NCBI RefSeq assembly: GCF_013408295.1
Contig: NZ_JACBYQ010000001.1
Location: 1,364,001-1,428,000 of the forward strand
Reading direction: 5' to 3'
From: Psychromicrobium silvestre
GTDB taxonomy: Bacteria; Actinomycetota; Actinomycetes; Actinomycetales; Micrococcaceae
Length of the DNA stretch: 64,000 bases
In this document: in pieces, positions 25,545 to 35,131 of the stretch
Numbering within the stretch: position 1 is the stretch's first letter
How the letters are laid out: each line of letters opens with the position of its first letter
Position numbers and translations under genes: made by a program
The notes under the pieces: model-generated
Databases searched by the model: none
The model's input: only the letters and a program-made list of their open reading frames with translations
What the model was told of the DNA's origin: nothing

Positions 25545-26852
25545 CTATTTTTTCCGGGCTCGGAATACTTTCCCCAAGGCCGCTTGAGCTCCGAGAATTA
25601 CTGTCACCACGGCGATTCCATACAGCCACACGCTGCCCGCTAAATCACCCATGATCAGCGCAACCTGACCATGTGGAATCGAAAACATAACGCATGTGAC
25701 ATATGTGATAACTCCGAGTATTACCCCGAGAGTGGCGGAACTTGACCAGTTGCGAATCAGCGTTATGACTGCGCCAAGCAGGAGCAAAGCCAGAAGCGCA
25801 CCCCAAGGTAACTGGAATTGGCCGATCATGCTGGTACGGGAATGAAGCATCGTACCCAGTGCTGCGACCAGCACTCCTGCGAATAAGGCGGAGAGACCGT
25901 ATCCCATCCAATCCGAGATGCTTCGTTGCCGTGGTTCGCTGGAGACGGTGTCCTCGCCAGGCGAAGCAGCTAGGCTTGCTGCGCGCGAACCGACGACGTC
26001 CTGCCGGGCGATCCGAAACAATTGGAAGCCCTCTTTTGCGCTGAGCGGTCGGAATTCCAGATCGCTCAAGGCAAAGCAATCTTCCGCAACAACCACCTGG
26101 GTTCGATGTGCCCGCATCGCTTCGCGCTTGGCGTCCAGCTCACCTTCAATCCACCACACCGCGGCGGCCGGATCATGCGCCCGTTCCGGCCGGTCGGAAA
26201 GGATGGTGTAGGTCAACGGGACGTTCCAGGCCAAATTTTGAGCATCTCCGGCCACCGCAGCCAACTCAATGGCGGCTATCGTCATCTGGTGGCAATAGAC
26301 ATGGTCTGGATGACCGTAGCCACCGTCCGCCGCATAGGTGATCACGACGTCGGGACGCAGGGCACGGATTAGGGCTGCGGTATGAGCGGCTACTTCTTGC
26401 AGCGAGGTCCTGGAAAATGATCCAGGCAAAACGGTGGCCGCGGCCTGAGCCCGGCCATCCGGCCCCCAAGACATTCCGGAGTCACGATAGCTTGTTGGCG
26501 CGAAAGCAGGCATCAAAGCCGGGAATTCTCCCAGAAAGACCTGCCGGGTAATCCCGAGTTCGACCACCGCCTGAGCGAGTTCCTCGGTGCGTACCCGCGC
26601 CAGCCCGGCCCCGCCGTCGAGCACCGAACCGGGCAATCCCTGCTCAAGCTGCTTCAGCTCGGCAGGGATCACCTCCCCCAGCTCTCCCCTGGTGGCGGTC
26701 AGCAAGCTGACCTGTGCACCTGAATGAGCCAGCGCCGCCATGGTTCCGCCGGTGGCAATCGACTCGTCATCCGGATGGGCATGAACGAAAAGCAGGCGGT
26801 AGGTTCCGTCTGTGTCCGCCGGCCTGGCCGGGAGGAAACCTGGGGGGATCAA
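25545..26852 (-). CDS. mshB: MshB (GlcNAc-Ins deacetylase) fused to a membrane domain
   Basis: A 435-residue protein. Residues 1-300 form the LmbE-like zinc deacetylase of mycothiol synthesis: His26 and Asp29 (AHPDDE) and His184 (GYGHPDHVYCHQ) are the zinc ligands and Asp28 the probable base. It removes acetate from 1-O-(2-acetamido-2-deoxy-glucopyranosyl)-myo-inositol. Residues about 310-430 hold four transmembrane helices and end in a basic RARKK tail. In M. tuberculosis, as remembered, a small membrane-protein gene (Rv1171) follows mshB, so the extension may be a fusion of the two. It lies 4 bases after typA. Confidence 0.88.
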   Translation of the reverse strand: MIPPGFLPARPADTDGTYRLLFVHAHPDDESIATGGTMAALAHSGAQVSLLTATRGELGEVIPAELKQLEQGLPGSVLDGGAGLARVRTEELAQAVVELGITRQVFLGEFPALMPAFAPTSYRDSGMSWGPDGRAQAAATVLPGSFSRTSLQEVAAHTAALIRALRPDVVITYAADGGYGHPDHVYCHQMTIAAIELAAVAGDAQNLAWNVPLTYTILSDRPERAHDPAAAVWWIEGELDAKREAMRAHRTQVVVAEDCFALSDLEFRPLSAKEGFQLFRIARQDVVGSRAASLAASPGEDTVSSEPRQRSISDWMGYGLSALFAGVLVAALGTMLHSRTSMIGQFQLPWGALLALLLLGAVITLIRNWSSSATLGVILGVITYVTCVMFSIPHGQVALIMGDLAGSVWLYGIAVVTVILGAQAALGKVFRARKK

Positions 26853-26856
26853 GAAC

Positions 26857-28782
26857 TTAGGAGTTAGCGGCTGCCGAAGCGTGATTCCTGGCCCTGGCTG
26901 CCTTGACCCGGTCCGAGGCGTTCAGGATCAGCTTGCGAATCCGGATCGACTCGGGGGTAACTTCAACGCACTCGTCCTCGCGCGCGAATTCCAAGGATTC
27001 CTCCAAGGTCAGCACGCGGGGCGGAGTGAGGTTCTCGAAGCTATCAGAGGAGGCTGCCCGCATATTGGTCAGCTTCTTCTCACGAGTGATATTGATATCC
27101 ATATCGTCGGCTCGTGAATTCTCGCCGACGATCATGCCCTCATAAACTTCCGAGGTGGGCTGCACGAAGAAGGATCCGCGCTCCTGCAAGTTGATCATTG
27201 CGAAGGGGGTTACCACTCCTGCGCGGTCCGAGATGAGCGAACCGTTGGTGCGGTACTCGATCGGTCCGGCCCATGGCTCGTAGCCCTCGGCGATGGAGGA
27301 GGCAATGCCCGCGCCGCGGGTATCGGTGAGGAACTTGGTGCGGAAGCCAATCAGACCACGAGCCGGGACGATGAATTCCATCCGGCACCAACCCGTACCG
27401 TGGTTGGCCATATTGGTCATCCGACCCTTACGCGCAGCCATCAGCTGAGTGACCGCGCCAAGATACTCTTCCGGCACATCGATGGTCATGTGTTCCATTG
27501 GTTCGTTGACCTTGCCATCGATGGTCTTGGTCACCACCTGAGGCTTGCCAACGGTGAGCTCAAAGCCTTCGCGACGCATCTGCTCCACTAGGATAGCCAG
27601 AGCCAACTCGCCACGACCCTGTACTTCCCAAGCATCCGGACGGCTGGTGGGCAGCACGCGCAAGGAGACGTTACCAATCAGTTCCTTGTCTAGGCGATCC
27701 TTGACCTGCCGGGCGGTGACCTTGGCGCCCTTGACCTTACCGGCCAGCGGCGAGGTGTTGATACCGATGGTCATCGAGATTGCAGGATCGTCAACCGTGA
27801 TCAGCGGTAGCGGCTGCGGGTTGTCCAGATCGGTGAGGGTTTCACCGATGGTGATGTCCTCGATACCGGCGACGGCGACAATCTCACCGGGGCCAGCGGA
27901 CTCGGCAGGCACTCGTTCAAGAGCCTTGGTAGCAAGAAGTTCGGTGATCTTAACGCTCTTCAGGGTGCCATCGTGACGAGCCCATGCGACGGTCTGACCC
28001 TTCCGTAGGGTGCCGTTGAAGATGCGCAGTAGAGCCAAGCGACCCAAGAAGGGCGAGGCATCCAAGTTGGTGACATGTGCCTGCAACACACCCTCGGGAT
28101 CATAGGTAGGAGCCGGGATGTGCTCCAAGATCGCCTTGAAAAGCGGTTCCAGATTGTCGTTGTCCGGGGCGCTGCCGTTCGCGGGCTGATCGAGCGAAGC
28201 TGCCCCAACCTTGGCTGCCGCGTAAACAACGGGGACGTTCAGCACAGCATCCAGGTCTAGATCCGGAACCTCATCGGCCAGATCACTGGCCAGGCCGAGT
28301 AGCAGGTCCATCGACTCGTGCACTACTTCGTCGATGCGGGCGTCGGGGCGGTCGGTCTTATTGACCAACAAGATGACCGGCAGCTTTGCGGCAAGAGCCT
28401 TACGCAGCACGAAACGGGTCTGTGGCAGTGGGCCTTCGGAGGCATCCACCAAGAGCACGACGCCGTCCACCATGGAAAGTCCGCGCTCCACCTCGCCACC
28501 GAAGTCTGCGTGACCCGGGGTGTCGATCACATTGATCGTCACGGTCTCACCGTTCGAGGACGGTCCGTTGTAAGCAACCGTGGTGTTCTTGGCCAGAATG
28601 GTGATGCCCTTTTCGCGCTCCAGATCACCGGAGTCCATCACCCGATCCGCCACCACGCCGTGTTCGGCAAAGGAATGGGTCTGCTTCAGCATCGCGTCCA
28701 CCAGGGTGGTCTTACCGTGATCGACGTGCGCCACGATGGCGACATTGCGCAGATCTGTGCGCGAGGCGGTGTTATTGGACAT
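26857..28782 (-). CDS. typA: Translational GTPase TypA/BipA
   Basis: A 641-residue ribosome-associated GTPase of the EF-G-like family. G1 is [10 protein letters not shown] (near residue 18), G3 is [12 protein letters not shown] and G4 is NKTDRPDAR; domain II, an EF-G-type domain and the TypA-specific C-terminal domain (with [15 protein letters not shown]) follow. It assists 50S assembly and stress or low-temperature growth. It is transcribed first in a pair with mshB. The 769 bases upstream contain no gene. Confidence 0.95.
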   Translation of the reverse strand: MSNNTASRTDLRNVAIVAHVDHGKTTLVDAMLKQTHSFAEHGVVADRVMDSGDLEREKGITILAKNTTVAYNGPSSNGETVTINVIDTPGHADFGGEVERGLSMVDGVVLLVDASEGPLPQTRFVLRKALAAKLPVILLVNKTDRPDARIDEVVHESMDLLLGLASDLADEVPDLDLDAVLNVPVVYAAAKVGAASLDQPANGSAPDNDNLEPLFKAILEHIPAPTYDPEGVLQAHVTNLDASPFLGRLALLRIFNGTLRKGQTVAWARHDGTLKSVKITELLATKALERVPAESAGPGEIVAVAGIEDITIGETLTDLDNPQPLPLITVDDPAISMTIGINTSPLAGKVKGAKVTARQVKDRLDKELIGNVSLRVLPTSRPDAWEVQGRGELALAILVEQMRREGFELTVGKPQVVTKTIDGKVNEPMEHMTIDVPEEYLGAVTQLMAARKGRMTNMANHGTGWCRMEFIVPARGLIGFRTKFLTDTRGAGIASSIAEGYEPWAGPIEYRTNGSLISDRAGVVTPFAMINLQERGSFFVQPTSEVYEGMIVGENSRADDMDINITREKKLTNMRAASSDSFENLTPPRVLTLEESLEFAREDECVEVTPESIRIRKLILNASDRVKAARARNHASAAANS

Positions 28783-29490
28783 GCTTGAAGATCTCGTTTC
28801 CTGTTTCCAGTGGATGCGTCCGGAGCGGACTCTAGTGCAACTCAGGTAACGGCGCGACCGCGCGCCGGGCGGAGTACAGGACCATTCTAGTCGCTACTGG
28901 TGGTGAAGCCTAAAAAGGGGTCTGCGACGACGGGAATCTAGGTTCGAAGGGCATAGCGGTGCAGATTCCGGCTGCAATCCCAGGAAGGTGTGACACCCAG
29001 TAGGAGTTTGCGGCAGATCACCGCTATTTTCGTCGTTCTGCCGGATAAGTTCCTACCTGGCGGCACCGGCTACGGCTATTCGAGCGCCCCGACGCTAGCT
29101 GGATAACAGAACCCCCGTTTAGCTGCGCCGCCCAGGATGCCTCAAAACTGCCAGATCTATGTCATTACCGATAATCACATCGATCTGACCAAGTAGCCAT
29201 TTTCGACTTCGATGTCTTGATTTCAATGCAATGACGTAAAGAGAAAGTCAAAAACCTGCTCTGTTGAGAATTGGTATGGCCCACCAGTTGTTTTCTAGGA
29301 GCTCTCGGAGCCTGGACAACGACCACAGCGGGGATAACGTGCAAAGTTCCGTCAGCCCTGCGCCTTTGAACGACGAGATCAGGAGGGTCACGGTCACTCT
29401 TTATTACGATGGATTCAGCGTTCCACCACCGCGTAGTTGTATGGGCGGGAAACGCTGCTAAGCAACAACATTCGACCAATCTATGCTGAA
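28783..29490. other. Gene-poor gap upstream of typA
   Basis: About 700 bases between the typA start and the opp terminator. Composition is visibly more AT-rich from about 29160 to 29460 than in neighbouring genes. Open frames here are short, lack family features and have poor codon bias, so none is called. One part, 28954-29030, can fold into a branched structure (separate entry). The typA promoter should lie in the first 150 bases, but I could not pick out a clear -10/-35 pair. The rest looks like decayed or unannotated sequence. Confidence 0.5.
28954..29030 (+). ncRNA. Candidate structured RNA element
   Basis: An outer stem TAGCGGTG (28954-28961) / CACCGCTA (29019-29026) is followed by TTTT. 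Inside are GCAG/CTGC and GGTGT-G-ACACC hairpins, giving a three-branch fold. An alternative pairing of GCTGCAA with TTGCGGC would exclude the GCAG/CTGC hairpin. This is fold reasoning only; no gene on the + strand follows for a riboswitch to control, and expression is unknown. Confidence 0.25.
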
Positions 29491-29548
29491 GAAGGCCCTG
29501 GGTGCTTGACTCGACCACAAATGGTTGAGCCAAGCACCCAGGGCCTTC
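29491..29548 (-). terminator. Terminator hairpin of the opp operon
   Basis: Perfect 18-bp arms GAAGGCCCTGGGTGCTTG (29491-29508) and CAAGCACCCAGGGCCTTC (29531-29548). The 22-nt loop carries a further imperfect CTCGACC/GGTTGAG pair. It begins four bases after the stop of the opp ATPase gene. There is no clear U-run on the minus strand. Confidence 0.8.
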
Positions 29549-29551
29549 CAG

Positions 29552-31279
29552 TTAGGATGCTTCGGAATGAAGCTCCAGATCGCGTCCAGGAATAGCTGCC
29601 AAGAGCTTCTTGGTGTACTCGGTCTGCGGATTCTCGAAGACCTCATCGGTGATGCCGGTCTCCACGATCCTGCCCTTCTCCATCACGCAGACGTTGTCCC
29701 CGATCTGACGAACTACCGCCAGGTCGTGAGTGATGAAGACGTAGGTCAGGCCAAGTCGAGATTGCAGATCCGCCAAGAGGTTCAGCACCTGAGCCTGCAC
29801 CAGCACGTCCAAGGCGGAGACCGCCTCATCGCAAATGATAACTTCCGGCTCAAGCGCTAGCGCCCGAGCGATGGCAACGCGCTGTCGCTGACCGCCGGAA
29901 AGCTCGTTTGGAAAACGGCGCATCATGGATGCTGGTAACGCAACCTGATCCAGCAGCTCTCGCACTCTTGCTTCACGCGACTTCCGATCCCCCACCTTAT
30001 GTACCCTGAGTGGTTCCTCGATGGTGCGGAAGATGTTGTACATCGGATCAAGGGAGCCGTAAGGATCTTGGAAGATCGGTTGAACCCTGCGCCGGAAGCG
30101 GAAGAGCTCCTTCCGATCGAGAGCAGTCATATTGACGCCGTCAAAAATGATGTCGCCCTTAGTGGGCTTCTCCAAATTCAAAAGCATCTTGGCCACGGTC
30201 GATTTGCCAGAGCCCGACTCCCCCACCACTGCCGTGGTAGTTCCTCGCTTCACAGCGAACGACACCTCGTCGACCGCGCTGAAGTCGACAGTGCGTCCAA
30301 GCGCCCCTTGACGCAGTTGATAGACCTTGCTGAGGTTCCGCACCTGGATAATCTCGTCGGCAGCTTTGACCTGCTCTACACTACTGGCCAAGAGATTCTC
30401 TGCTTCTTCGCCCGCTTCCTTGGCCACCTCGATACGACGAGACGCCAAAGAGGGAGCCGAAGCGACCAGTCGCTTGGTGTAGGGGTGCTGCGGGTTCTGC
30501 AAAAGCTCCAAAGCAGGACCTGATTCGACCACTTGCCCCTTGTACATCACCACGACCTTTTCGGCCCGCTCAGCAGCGAGACCTAGATCGTGAGTAATGA
30601 GAAGCACGGCGGTACCCAGTTCCTTCGTCATCTTTTCTAGATGATCCAGGATCTGACGCTGCACCGTAACGTCCAAGGCCGAGGTAGGTTCGTCAGCAAT
30701 CAGCAGTCTTGGCTGGCAAGAAAGACCAATCGCAATCAGCGCTCGTTGCCTCATGCCACCGGAGAATTCATGCGGGAATTGCCCCGCCCTCCGCTCCGCA
30801 TCCGGCAATCCAGCTTCAGAAAGCACTCGGGCAACGTCTGCCTTGGAAGACGGCAAACCATTCGCCTTGAGGGTCTCCTTGACTTGGAACCCAATCTTCC
30901 AGACCGGGTTCAGGTTCGACATCGGATCCTGCGGAACCATACCGATTGAGTTCCCTCGCAGAGCCACGATTCGCTTGCTTCCCGCGGTAGCCAAGTCCTC
31001 TCCGTCGAACAGGATCTGGCCGTTGGTAACCGAACCATTTCCTGCCAGCAAACCAATTGCGGCCAGGGCCGTAGTCGACTTCCCGGAACCTGATTCGCCC
31101 ACGATGGCTACCGTTTGTCCGGGCATCACGGTCAAATTTGCACCCCGAACGGCTTTAGCCGGTCCGGCAGCAGTATTGAAGGTGATATCTAGATTACGGA
31201 TATCCAGCAAGGGCAAGTCTTCACCCTGAGTATCCTCGACAATCTGCACTTGAGGCAGTTCCTCTGCTGAGTGACTCAT
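29552..31279 (-). CDS. Oligopeptide ABC transporter, two-domain ATPase (OppD-OppF fusion)
   Basis: A 575-residue protein containing two complete ABC ATPase domains. Each has a Walker A GESGSGKST, near residues 59 and 355. The signatures are EFSGGMRQR and ELSGGQRQR, and Walker B is [12 protein letters not shown] and VIICDEAVSALD. This corresponds to OppD and OppF, or DppD and DppF, joined in one chain, common in Actinobacteria. It energises import of peptides through the two permeases encoded just upstream. Its start overlaps the upstream permease stop by 4 bases (ATGA). Confidence 0.92.
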   Translation of the reverse strand: MSHSAEELPQVQIVEDTQGEDLPLLDIRNLDITFNTAAGPAKAVRGANLTVMPGQTVAIVGESGSGKSTTALAAIGLLAGNGSVTNGQILFDGEDLATAGSKRIVALRGNSIGMVPQDPMSNLNPVWKIGFQVKETLKANGLPSSKADVARVLSEAGLPDAERRAGQFPHEFSGGMRQRALIAIGLSCQPRLLIADEPTSALDVTVQRQILDHLEKMTKELGTAVLLITHDLGLAAERAEKVVVMYKGQVVESGPALELLQNPQHPYTKRLVASAPSLASRRIEVAKEAGEEAENLLASSVEQVKAADEIIQVRNLSKVYQLRQGALGRTVDFSAVDEVSFAVKRGTTTAVVGESGSGKSTVAKMLLNLEKPTKGDIIFDGVNMTALDRKELFRFRRRVQPIFQDPYGSLDPMYNIFRTIEEPLRVHKVGDRKSREARVRELLDQVALPASMMRRFPNELSGGQRQRVAIARALALEPEVIICDEAVSALDVLVQAQVLNLLADLQSRLGLTYVFITHDLAVVRQIGDNVCVMEKGRIVETGITDEVFENPQTEYTKKLLAAIPGRDLELHSEAS

Positions 31280-32235
31280 TGCTTCCTCGCTTTCGGGTCC
31301 AAGGCATCCTTGACCGCATCTCCCAGCATGATGAAGCTCAGTACCGTGACAGACAGCGCCACAGCAGGGTAGATGAGCACCTCAGGGTTAGTGCGCAGCA
31401 AACTCTGCGCGTCAGAGATGTCCTTGCCCCAAGACATCATGCTGCCAGGCAGACCGATGCTCAGGAAGGACAAGGTCGCTTCCGCCACGATGAAGGTGCC
31501 AAGGCTAATCGTTGCCACCACGATGATCGGTGCTAGCGCATTGGGAATGGCGTGCTTGATCAACGAGCCGAATCTCGATACGCCCAAGGAGGTTGATGCT
31601 GTGATGAAGTCTGCGTGCTTGACCTCAATGATTGCACCACGCGTGATTCGTGCAATATTCGGCCAGCCAAAGGCCACCAGAATGAACACAACCGAAAGAA
31701 TTCCAGGGTTCTCCTGGAAGTACGGCAGCTGTGCAACCACCAAGGCACCGAGGATCAGCGGCAGGGCGAAGAAAATATCACCCAAGCGCGCAATGATCGA
31801 GTCAAGCCAACCACCGAAGAAACCCGCGAGGGCTCCCAGAATACCGCCGAGCAAAACCACACCGATAGTGGAGAGGATCCCCACGGAGACGGAGGCTCTG
31901 GTGCCATAAATGACGCGTGAGTAAATATCGCAGCCCTGCTTGTTATAACCCAAGATATGCCCAGCGCTCGGACCTTCCAAGGAATGGCTGAGATCACATG
32001 CTGTGAACGAAGTGGGATCAAGCGGCGAGAATAGCTGTGGGAACAGCGATACCAAAGCAATCAGGAGAATCAGGAACGCGGAAATAAGAAACAGCGGCTT
32101 CTTACGAAGGCTGTGCCAAGCATCCGTCCAGAGGCTCGCCGGAGCTGTATCACTGATGGTGCTGTCTACTGCCTGCAGTGGAGTTTCCTCCAAAGGGGCA
32201 ACGAAGTGCTCTATTTCTCTTTTTTTACTTGACAT
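31276..32235 (-). CDS. Oligopeptide ABC transporter permease (OppC/DppC type)
   Basis: A 319-residue permease with an N-terminal cytoplasmic tail (1-45) and an OppC_N-type first helix. Five more hydrophobic segments surround the EAA-like loop ASTSLGVSRFGSLIKHAIPNAL. It pairs with the OppB-type subunit to form the channel. It overlaps that gene by 11 bases and the ATPase gene by 4, so the three are translated from one messenger. Confidence 0.9.
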   Translation of the reverse strand: MSSKKREIEHFVAPLEETPLQAVDSTISDTAPASLWTDAWHSLRKKPLFLISAFLILLIALVSLFPQLFSPLDPTSFTACDLSHSLEGPSAGHILGYNKQGCDIYSRVIYGTRASVSVGILSTIGVVLLGGILGALAGFFGGWLDSIIARLGDIFFALPLILGALVVAQLPYFQENPGILSVVFILVAFGWPNIARITRGAIIEVKHADFITASTSLGVSRFGSLIKHAIPNALAPIIVVATISLGTFIVAEATLSFLSIGLPGSMMSWGKDISDAQSLLRTNPEVLIYPAVALSVTVLSFIMLGDAVKDALDPKARKQ

Positions 32236-33154
32236 AGCGAATCCTTGGGTCGAGCCAGGCGTAGAGCAGATCGACGAGGAGGTTGGCGACCACGAAGACC
32301 AGTACTAAAACACTGACGATGGCCACCACGGTTGCCCCTTCGCCACGGATCACAGATTGATAAAGCTTATTTCCCACACCAGGGACGTTAAAAATGCCCT
32401 CGGTGACAATGGCTCCGCCCATCAGGTTGCCAAGATCGGCACCGATAAACGTGACGACCGGGATCAATGAGTTACGCAGAATATGCACGGTGATGACACG
32501 ACGTCGACTCAAGCCCTTCGCCGTGGCTGTCCGGACAAAGTCCGCAGATTTTCCTTCCGCGACAGAACCTCTGGTAAGCCTCAGAATGTAGGCGAAGGAA
32601 CCAGCGGCCAACACGATGGCTGGCAAGATCAAGCTGTTGAAATCGACGGTTGATCCCACTGTGGGTCTTGCCCAGCCCAATTTTAGACCGATAACAAGCT
32701 GCAACACGAAGCCGATAACGAAGGTGGGAACAGCGATGACCAGCATCGAAGCGACCAACGCGGTGGCATCAAAGAGCTTTCCTTTTCGTAGTCCCGAAAA
32801 AAGGCCGACGACAATACCGAAGACAGACTCAATTACCAGAGCCATTACGGCGAGTTGTGCGGTCACCGGATAGATCGAAGCCAAGATGTCCGCAATGGGA
32901 CGTCCGGTGAAGTCCGGGCCGAGATTAAAAGTGAAGAGATTCTTCAAGAAGAGCAGATACTGGATGATGAAGGGCTTATCCAGGTTATATTGCGCGCGGA
33001 GCTCGTTGATGATTGCCGGGCTAGGCTGACGTTCGCCAAAGAGGGCGCGAATGGGGTCACCGGGGATGGCGAAAACCATGAAGTACACCAGCAGGGTGGC
33101 GCCAATGAAAACTGGGATGATCTGCAGCAGTCGCCGCAGGAGATAGTTAAGCAC
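32225..33154 (-). CDS. Oligopeptide ABC transporter permease (OppB/DppB type)
   Basis: A 309-residue permease with the typical OppB N-terminus (YLLRRLLQIIPVFIGATLLVYF), an extracellular segment containing GDPIRALFGERQPSP, and the EAA loop RTATAKGLSRRRVITVHILRNSLIPV. Together with the OppC-type subunit it forms the peptide channel. It lies 126 bases after the binding-protein gene; a strong hairpin occupies that gap. Confidence 0.9.
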   Translation of the reverse strand: MLNYLLRRLLQIIPVFIGATLLVYFMVFAIPGDPIRALFGERQPSPAIINELRAQYNLDKPFIIQYLLFLKNLFTFNLGPDFTGRPIADILASIYPVTAQLAVMALVIESVFGIVVGLFSGLRKGKLFDATALVASMLVIAVPTFVIGFVLQLVIGLKLGWARPTVGSTVDFNSLILPAIVLAAGSFAYILRLTRGSVAEGKSADFVRTATAKGLSRRRVITVHILRNSLIPVVTFIGADLGNLMGGAIVTEGIFNVPGVGNKLYQSVIRGEGATVVAIVSVLVLVFVVANLLVDLLYAWLDPRIRYVK

Positions 33155-33223
33155 TAGCCAAGCACCCCCCTTGCGCTAGTTTCGTTTCTTTGCATTTTAT
33201 GTCGATTCTGTAGCAATCACGCT

Positions 33224-33254
33224 GATGGGGCCCGGCTATTGACCGGGCCCCATC
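33224..33254 (-). terminator. Intra-operon hairpin between the binding-protein and permease genes
   Basis: Perfect 12-bp stem GATGGGGCCCGG (33224-33235) / CCGGGCCCCATC (33243-33254) with a 7-nt loop, directly downstream of the peptide-binding protein stop (33281). No U-tract. It is likely to act as partial terminator or RNA stabiliser, keeping the binding protein above the permeases. Confidence 0.7.
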
Positions 33255-33280
33255 GCATGATACTTCCGGGTTGTTAAAGG

Positions 33281-34948
33281 CTAGCTCTTGACGATGTTGT
33301 AATACAGGATCACACCGCGCCAGTCAGTATCGACGTTGCTAACGTTCGTGCTCCAGCCAACCTGCACGGCGTTGTTCCACAGTGGCAGATTGGGTAGGTC
33401 CTGGAACAGGATCGCCTGGGCCTCGTTGAACTTCTTGGCGCCATCTTCAACGGTCTTGGCACCAAGGCCTTCCTGCAGCAGCTTGTCGAACTCAGGGTTC
33501 GAGTAGCCCTCGTAGTTCGAGGAAGCACCGGTAGCGAGCACCGGTCCGAGGAAGTTGTACAGCGACGGGTAGTCAGCCTGCCAGCCAGCACGAACCAAAC
33601 CTGTCAGCTTCTTGGAAATACGATCATCGAGCATCGTAGCGAACTTCGGGTAAGCCTTGCCCTCAGCGTTGATCTTCAAGTTGGTCTTCAACTGATTCGC
33701 AACGGCGTCCACCCACTCCTTATTGCCACCATCGGTGTTGTAGGCAATGGTGAGCGGCTTGGAGTTGTCCCACGGCTTGATCTTGTCGGCCTGGGCCCAC
33801 AGATCGGCAGCCTTGGCAGCATCAAACTTGAGTACATCGGAGCCTGCGATGTTTGCATCGAAGCCATCAAGAACCGGAGCGGTGAATTCCTTCGCCGGGA
33901 TACGAGTGCCGTTGAAGATCACCTTGGTGATCTGCTCGCGGTCGATAGCCATCGAGATGGCCTGACGACGCAGCTTGCCTTCTTCACCCTTGAAAGCATC
34001 CAAGTAAACCGGGATGTTCAAGGTTGAGTCACCGGCATAGGACTTGTTCAAGTTGTGGTCCGGCAGATCCGTGGTGTAGGTCTGCAGCGCATTGCTGGGA
34101 ATCACATCCGTGACATCCAAAGTTCCACCCTGGACATCGGTGTACGCCGGGCCCGGATCGGTGTAGAAGGTGAAGGTAATCCCACCGTTCTTAGCCTCAC
34201 GAGGACCCGTGTAGTCCGAGTTCTTCACCAGCGAAACCGACTTATCATGCTGCCAGCCGTCTGTACCCATCTTGTACGGGCCATTGCCAACCGGCTTCTG
34301 ACCGTAGGTCTTCGGATCCTTAATGGCAGCCGAAGGGATCGGGTAGAAAGCCGAGTAGCCTAGGCGCAACGGGAAGTCAGACTCCGGCTGAGACAGCTTT
34401 ACGGTGAAGGTCGAATCATCCACAACTTTCAGGCCGCTCATGGTCTGGGCCTTAGGGGCGGGCTTGGCGCTATCGCCGGAGCCTGTTGTGGCGCTAACGT
34501 CGGCATAGCCTTCGATCGATTGAAAGAAGGAGCCGTTGGACTGCAGGTTAGTGCTCAGAGCGGCAAAGTTCCAACTGTCCACGAAGGTCTTAGCGGTGAT
34601 CGCCTCACCATTGGTGAACTTGGTACCGGTCTTGATCTTGATGGTGTAGTTCTGCGAGTCGGAGGTATCGATCGACTCAGCAAGTTCATTCACCGGCTTG
34701 CCGTTTGCATCGTAGCTGCGCAAGCCCTGGAAGAGCATGTCAACGATACGACCACCGAAAACTTCATTGGTATCGGCTGGCATCAGCGGCTTCTGCGGCT
34801 CGTTGCCGTAGGCCGTGATAATGGCATTCGGGTTGCCCGAAGCGCTTGAACCGGTGGATGTGGTTCCCCCACCACCGCCACACGCGGTCAGGGCGAGAGC
34901 AGCGATAGCCGCAATGCCAATTGCTTTGGAAGTGCGCGAGAAACGCAT
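33281..34948 (-). CDS. Peptide ABC transporter substrate-binding lipoprotein
   Basis: A 555-residue SBP family 5 (OppA/DppA) lipoprotein. A signal peptide ends in LTAC (lipidated Cys23), followed by a Gly/Ser/Thr linker and the large peptide-binding fold with the family segments SYDANGKPVNELAESID and ITAKTFVDSWNF. ATG 34948 was chosen because AAGGAGGCGG sits 1-10 bases upstream; the further 59 in-frame codons are leader sequence. First gene of the opp operon. Confidence 0.92.
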   Translation of the reverse strand: MRFSRTSKAIGIAAIAALALTACGGGGGTTSTGSSASGNPNAIITAYGNEPQKPLMPADTNEVFGGRIVDMLFQGLRSYDANGKPVNELAESIDTSDSQNYTIKIKTGTKFTNGEAITAKTFVDSWNFAALSTNLQSNGSFFQSIEGYADVSATTGSGDSAKPAPKAQTMSGLKVVDDSTFTVKLSQPESDFPLRLGYSAFYPIPSAAIKDPKTYGQKPVGNGPYKMGTDGWQHDKSVSLVKNSDYTGPREAKNGGITFTFYTDPGPAYTDVQGGTLDVTDVIPSNALQTYTTDLPDHNLNKSYAGDSTLNIPVYLDAFKGEEGKLRRQAISMAIDREQITKVIFNGTRIPAKEFTAPVLDGFDANIAGSDVLKFDAAKAADLWAQADKIKPWDNSKPLTIAYNTDGGNKEWVDAVANQLKTNLKINAEGKAYPKFATMLDDRISKKLTGLVRAGWQADYPSLYNFLGPVLATGASSNYEGYSNPEFDKLLQEGLGAKTVEDGAKKFNEAQAILFQDLPNLPLWNNAVQVGWSTNVSNVDTDWRGVILYYNIVKS

Positions 34949-35001
34949 TCCGCCTCCTTGATTGTTGTGCGAGGTGCCCGGGATCGGCCCCGGCAATATT
35001 C

Positions 35002-35026
35002 TTGCGTGCGAAGGTGACGCACGCAA
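35002..35026 (-). promoter_or_regulatory. Stem-loop in the leader of the opp operon
   Basis: TTGCGTGCG (35002-35010) and CGCACGCAA (35018-35026) form a perfect 9-bp inverted repeat with a 7-nt spacer, 54 bases upstream of the binding-protein start. It could be an operator for a dimeric repressor or a leader-RNA hairpin; the sequence does not decide between them. Confidence 0.45.
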
Positions 35027-35131
35027 CAAACACTGGGTACAGACTAATACCAGTGGCACTGCAACGGTAATTCTGCGGGGTTTCGTTAGCGAAAAGTTAG
35101 CTAGCAGCATCGGATCTGACAGCATAGGAGC

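Noticed and set aside
28930-29030. Cobalamin riboswitch upstream of a lost gene
   Set aside because: Some words (GGTG, ATTCCGG, CCAGTAGGAG) recall the class, but the conserved B12 box and overall order are absent, and no gene follows on the + strand. Left as a generic structured-RNA candidate.
29165-29533. 122-codon minus-strand frame in the gap upstream of typA
   Set aside because: Composition is atypical, it runs into the opp terminator hairpin, and no motif or ribosome site supports it.
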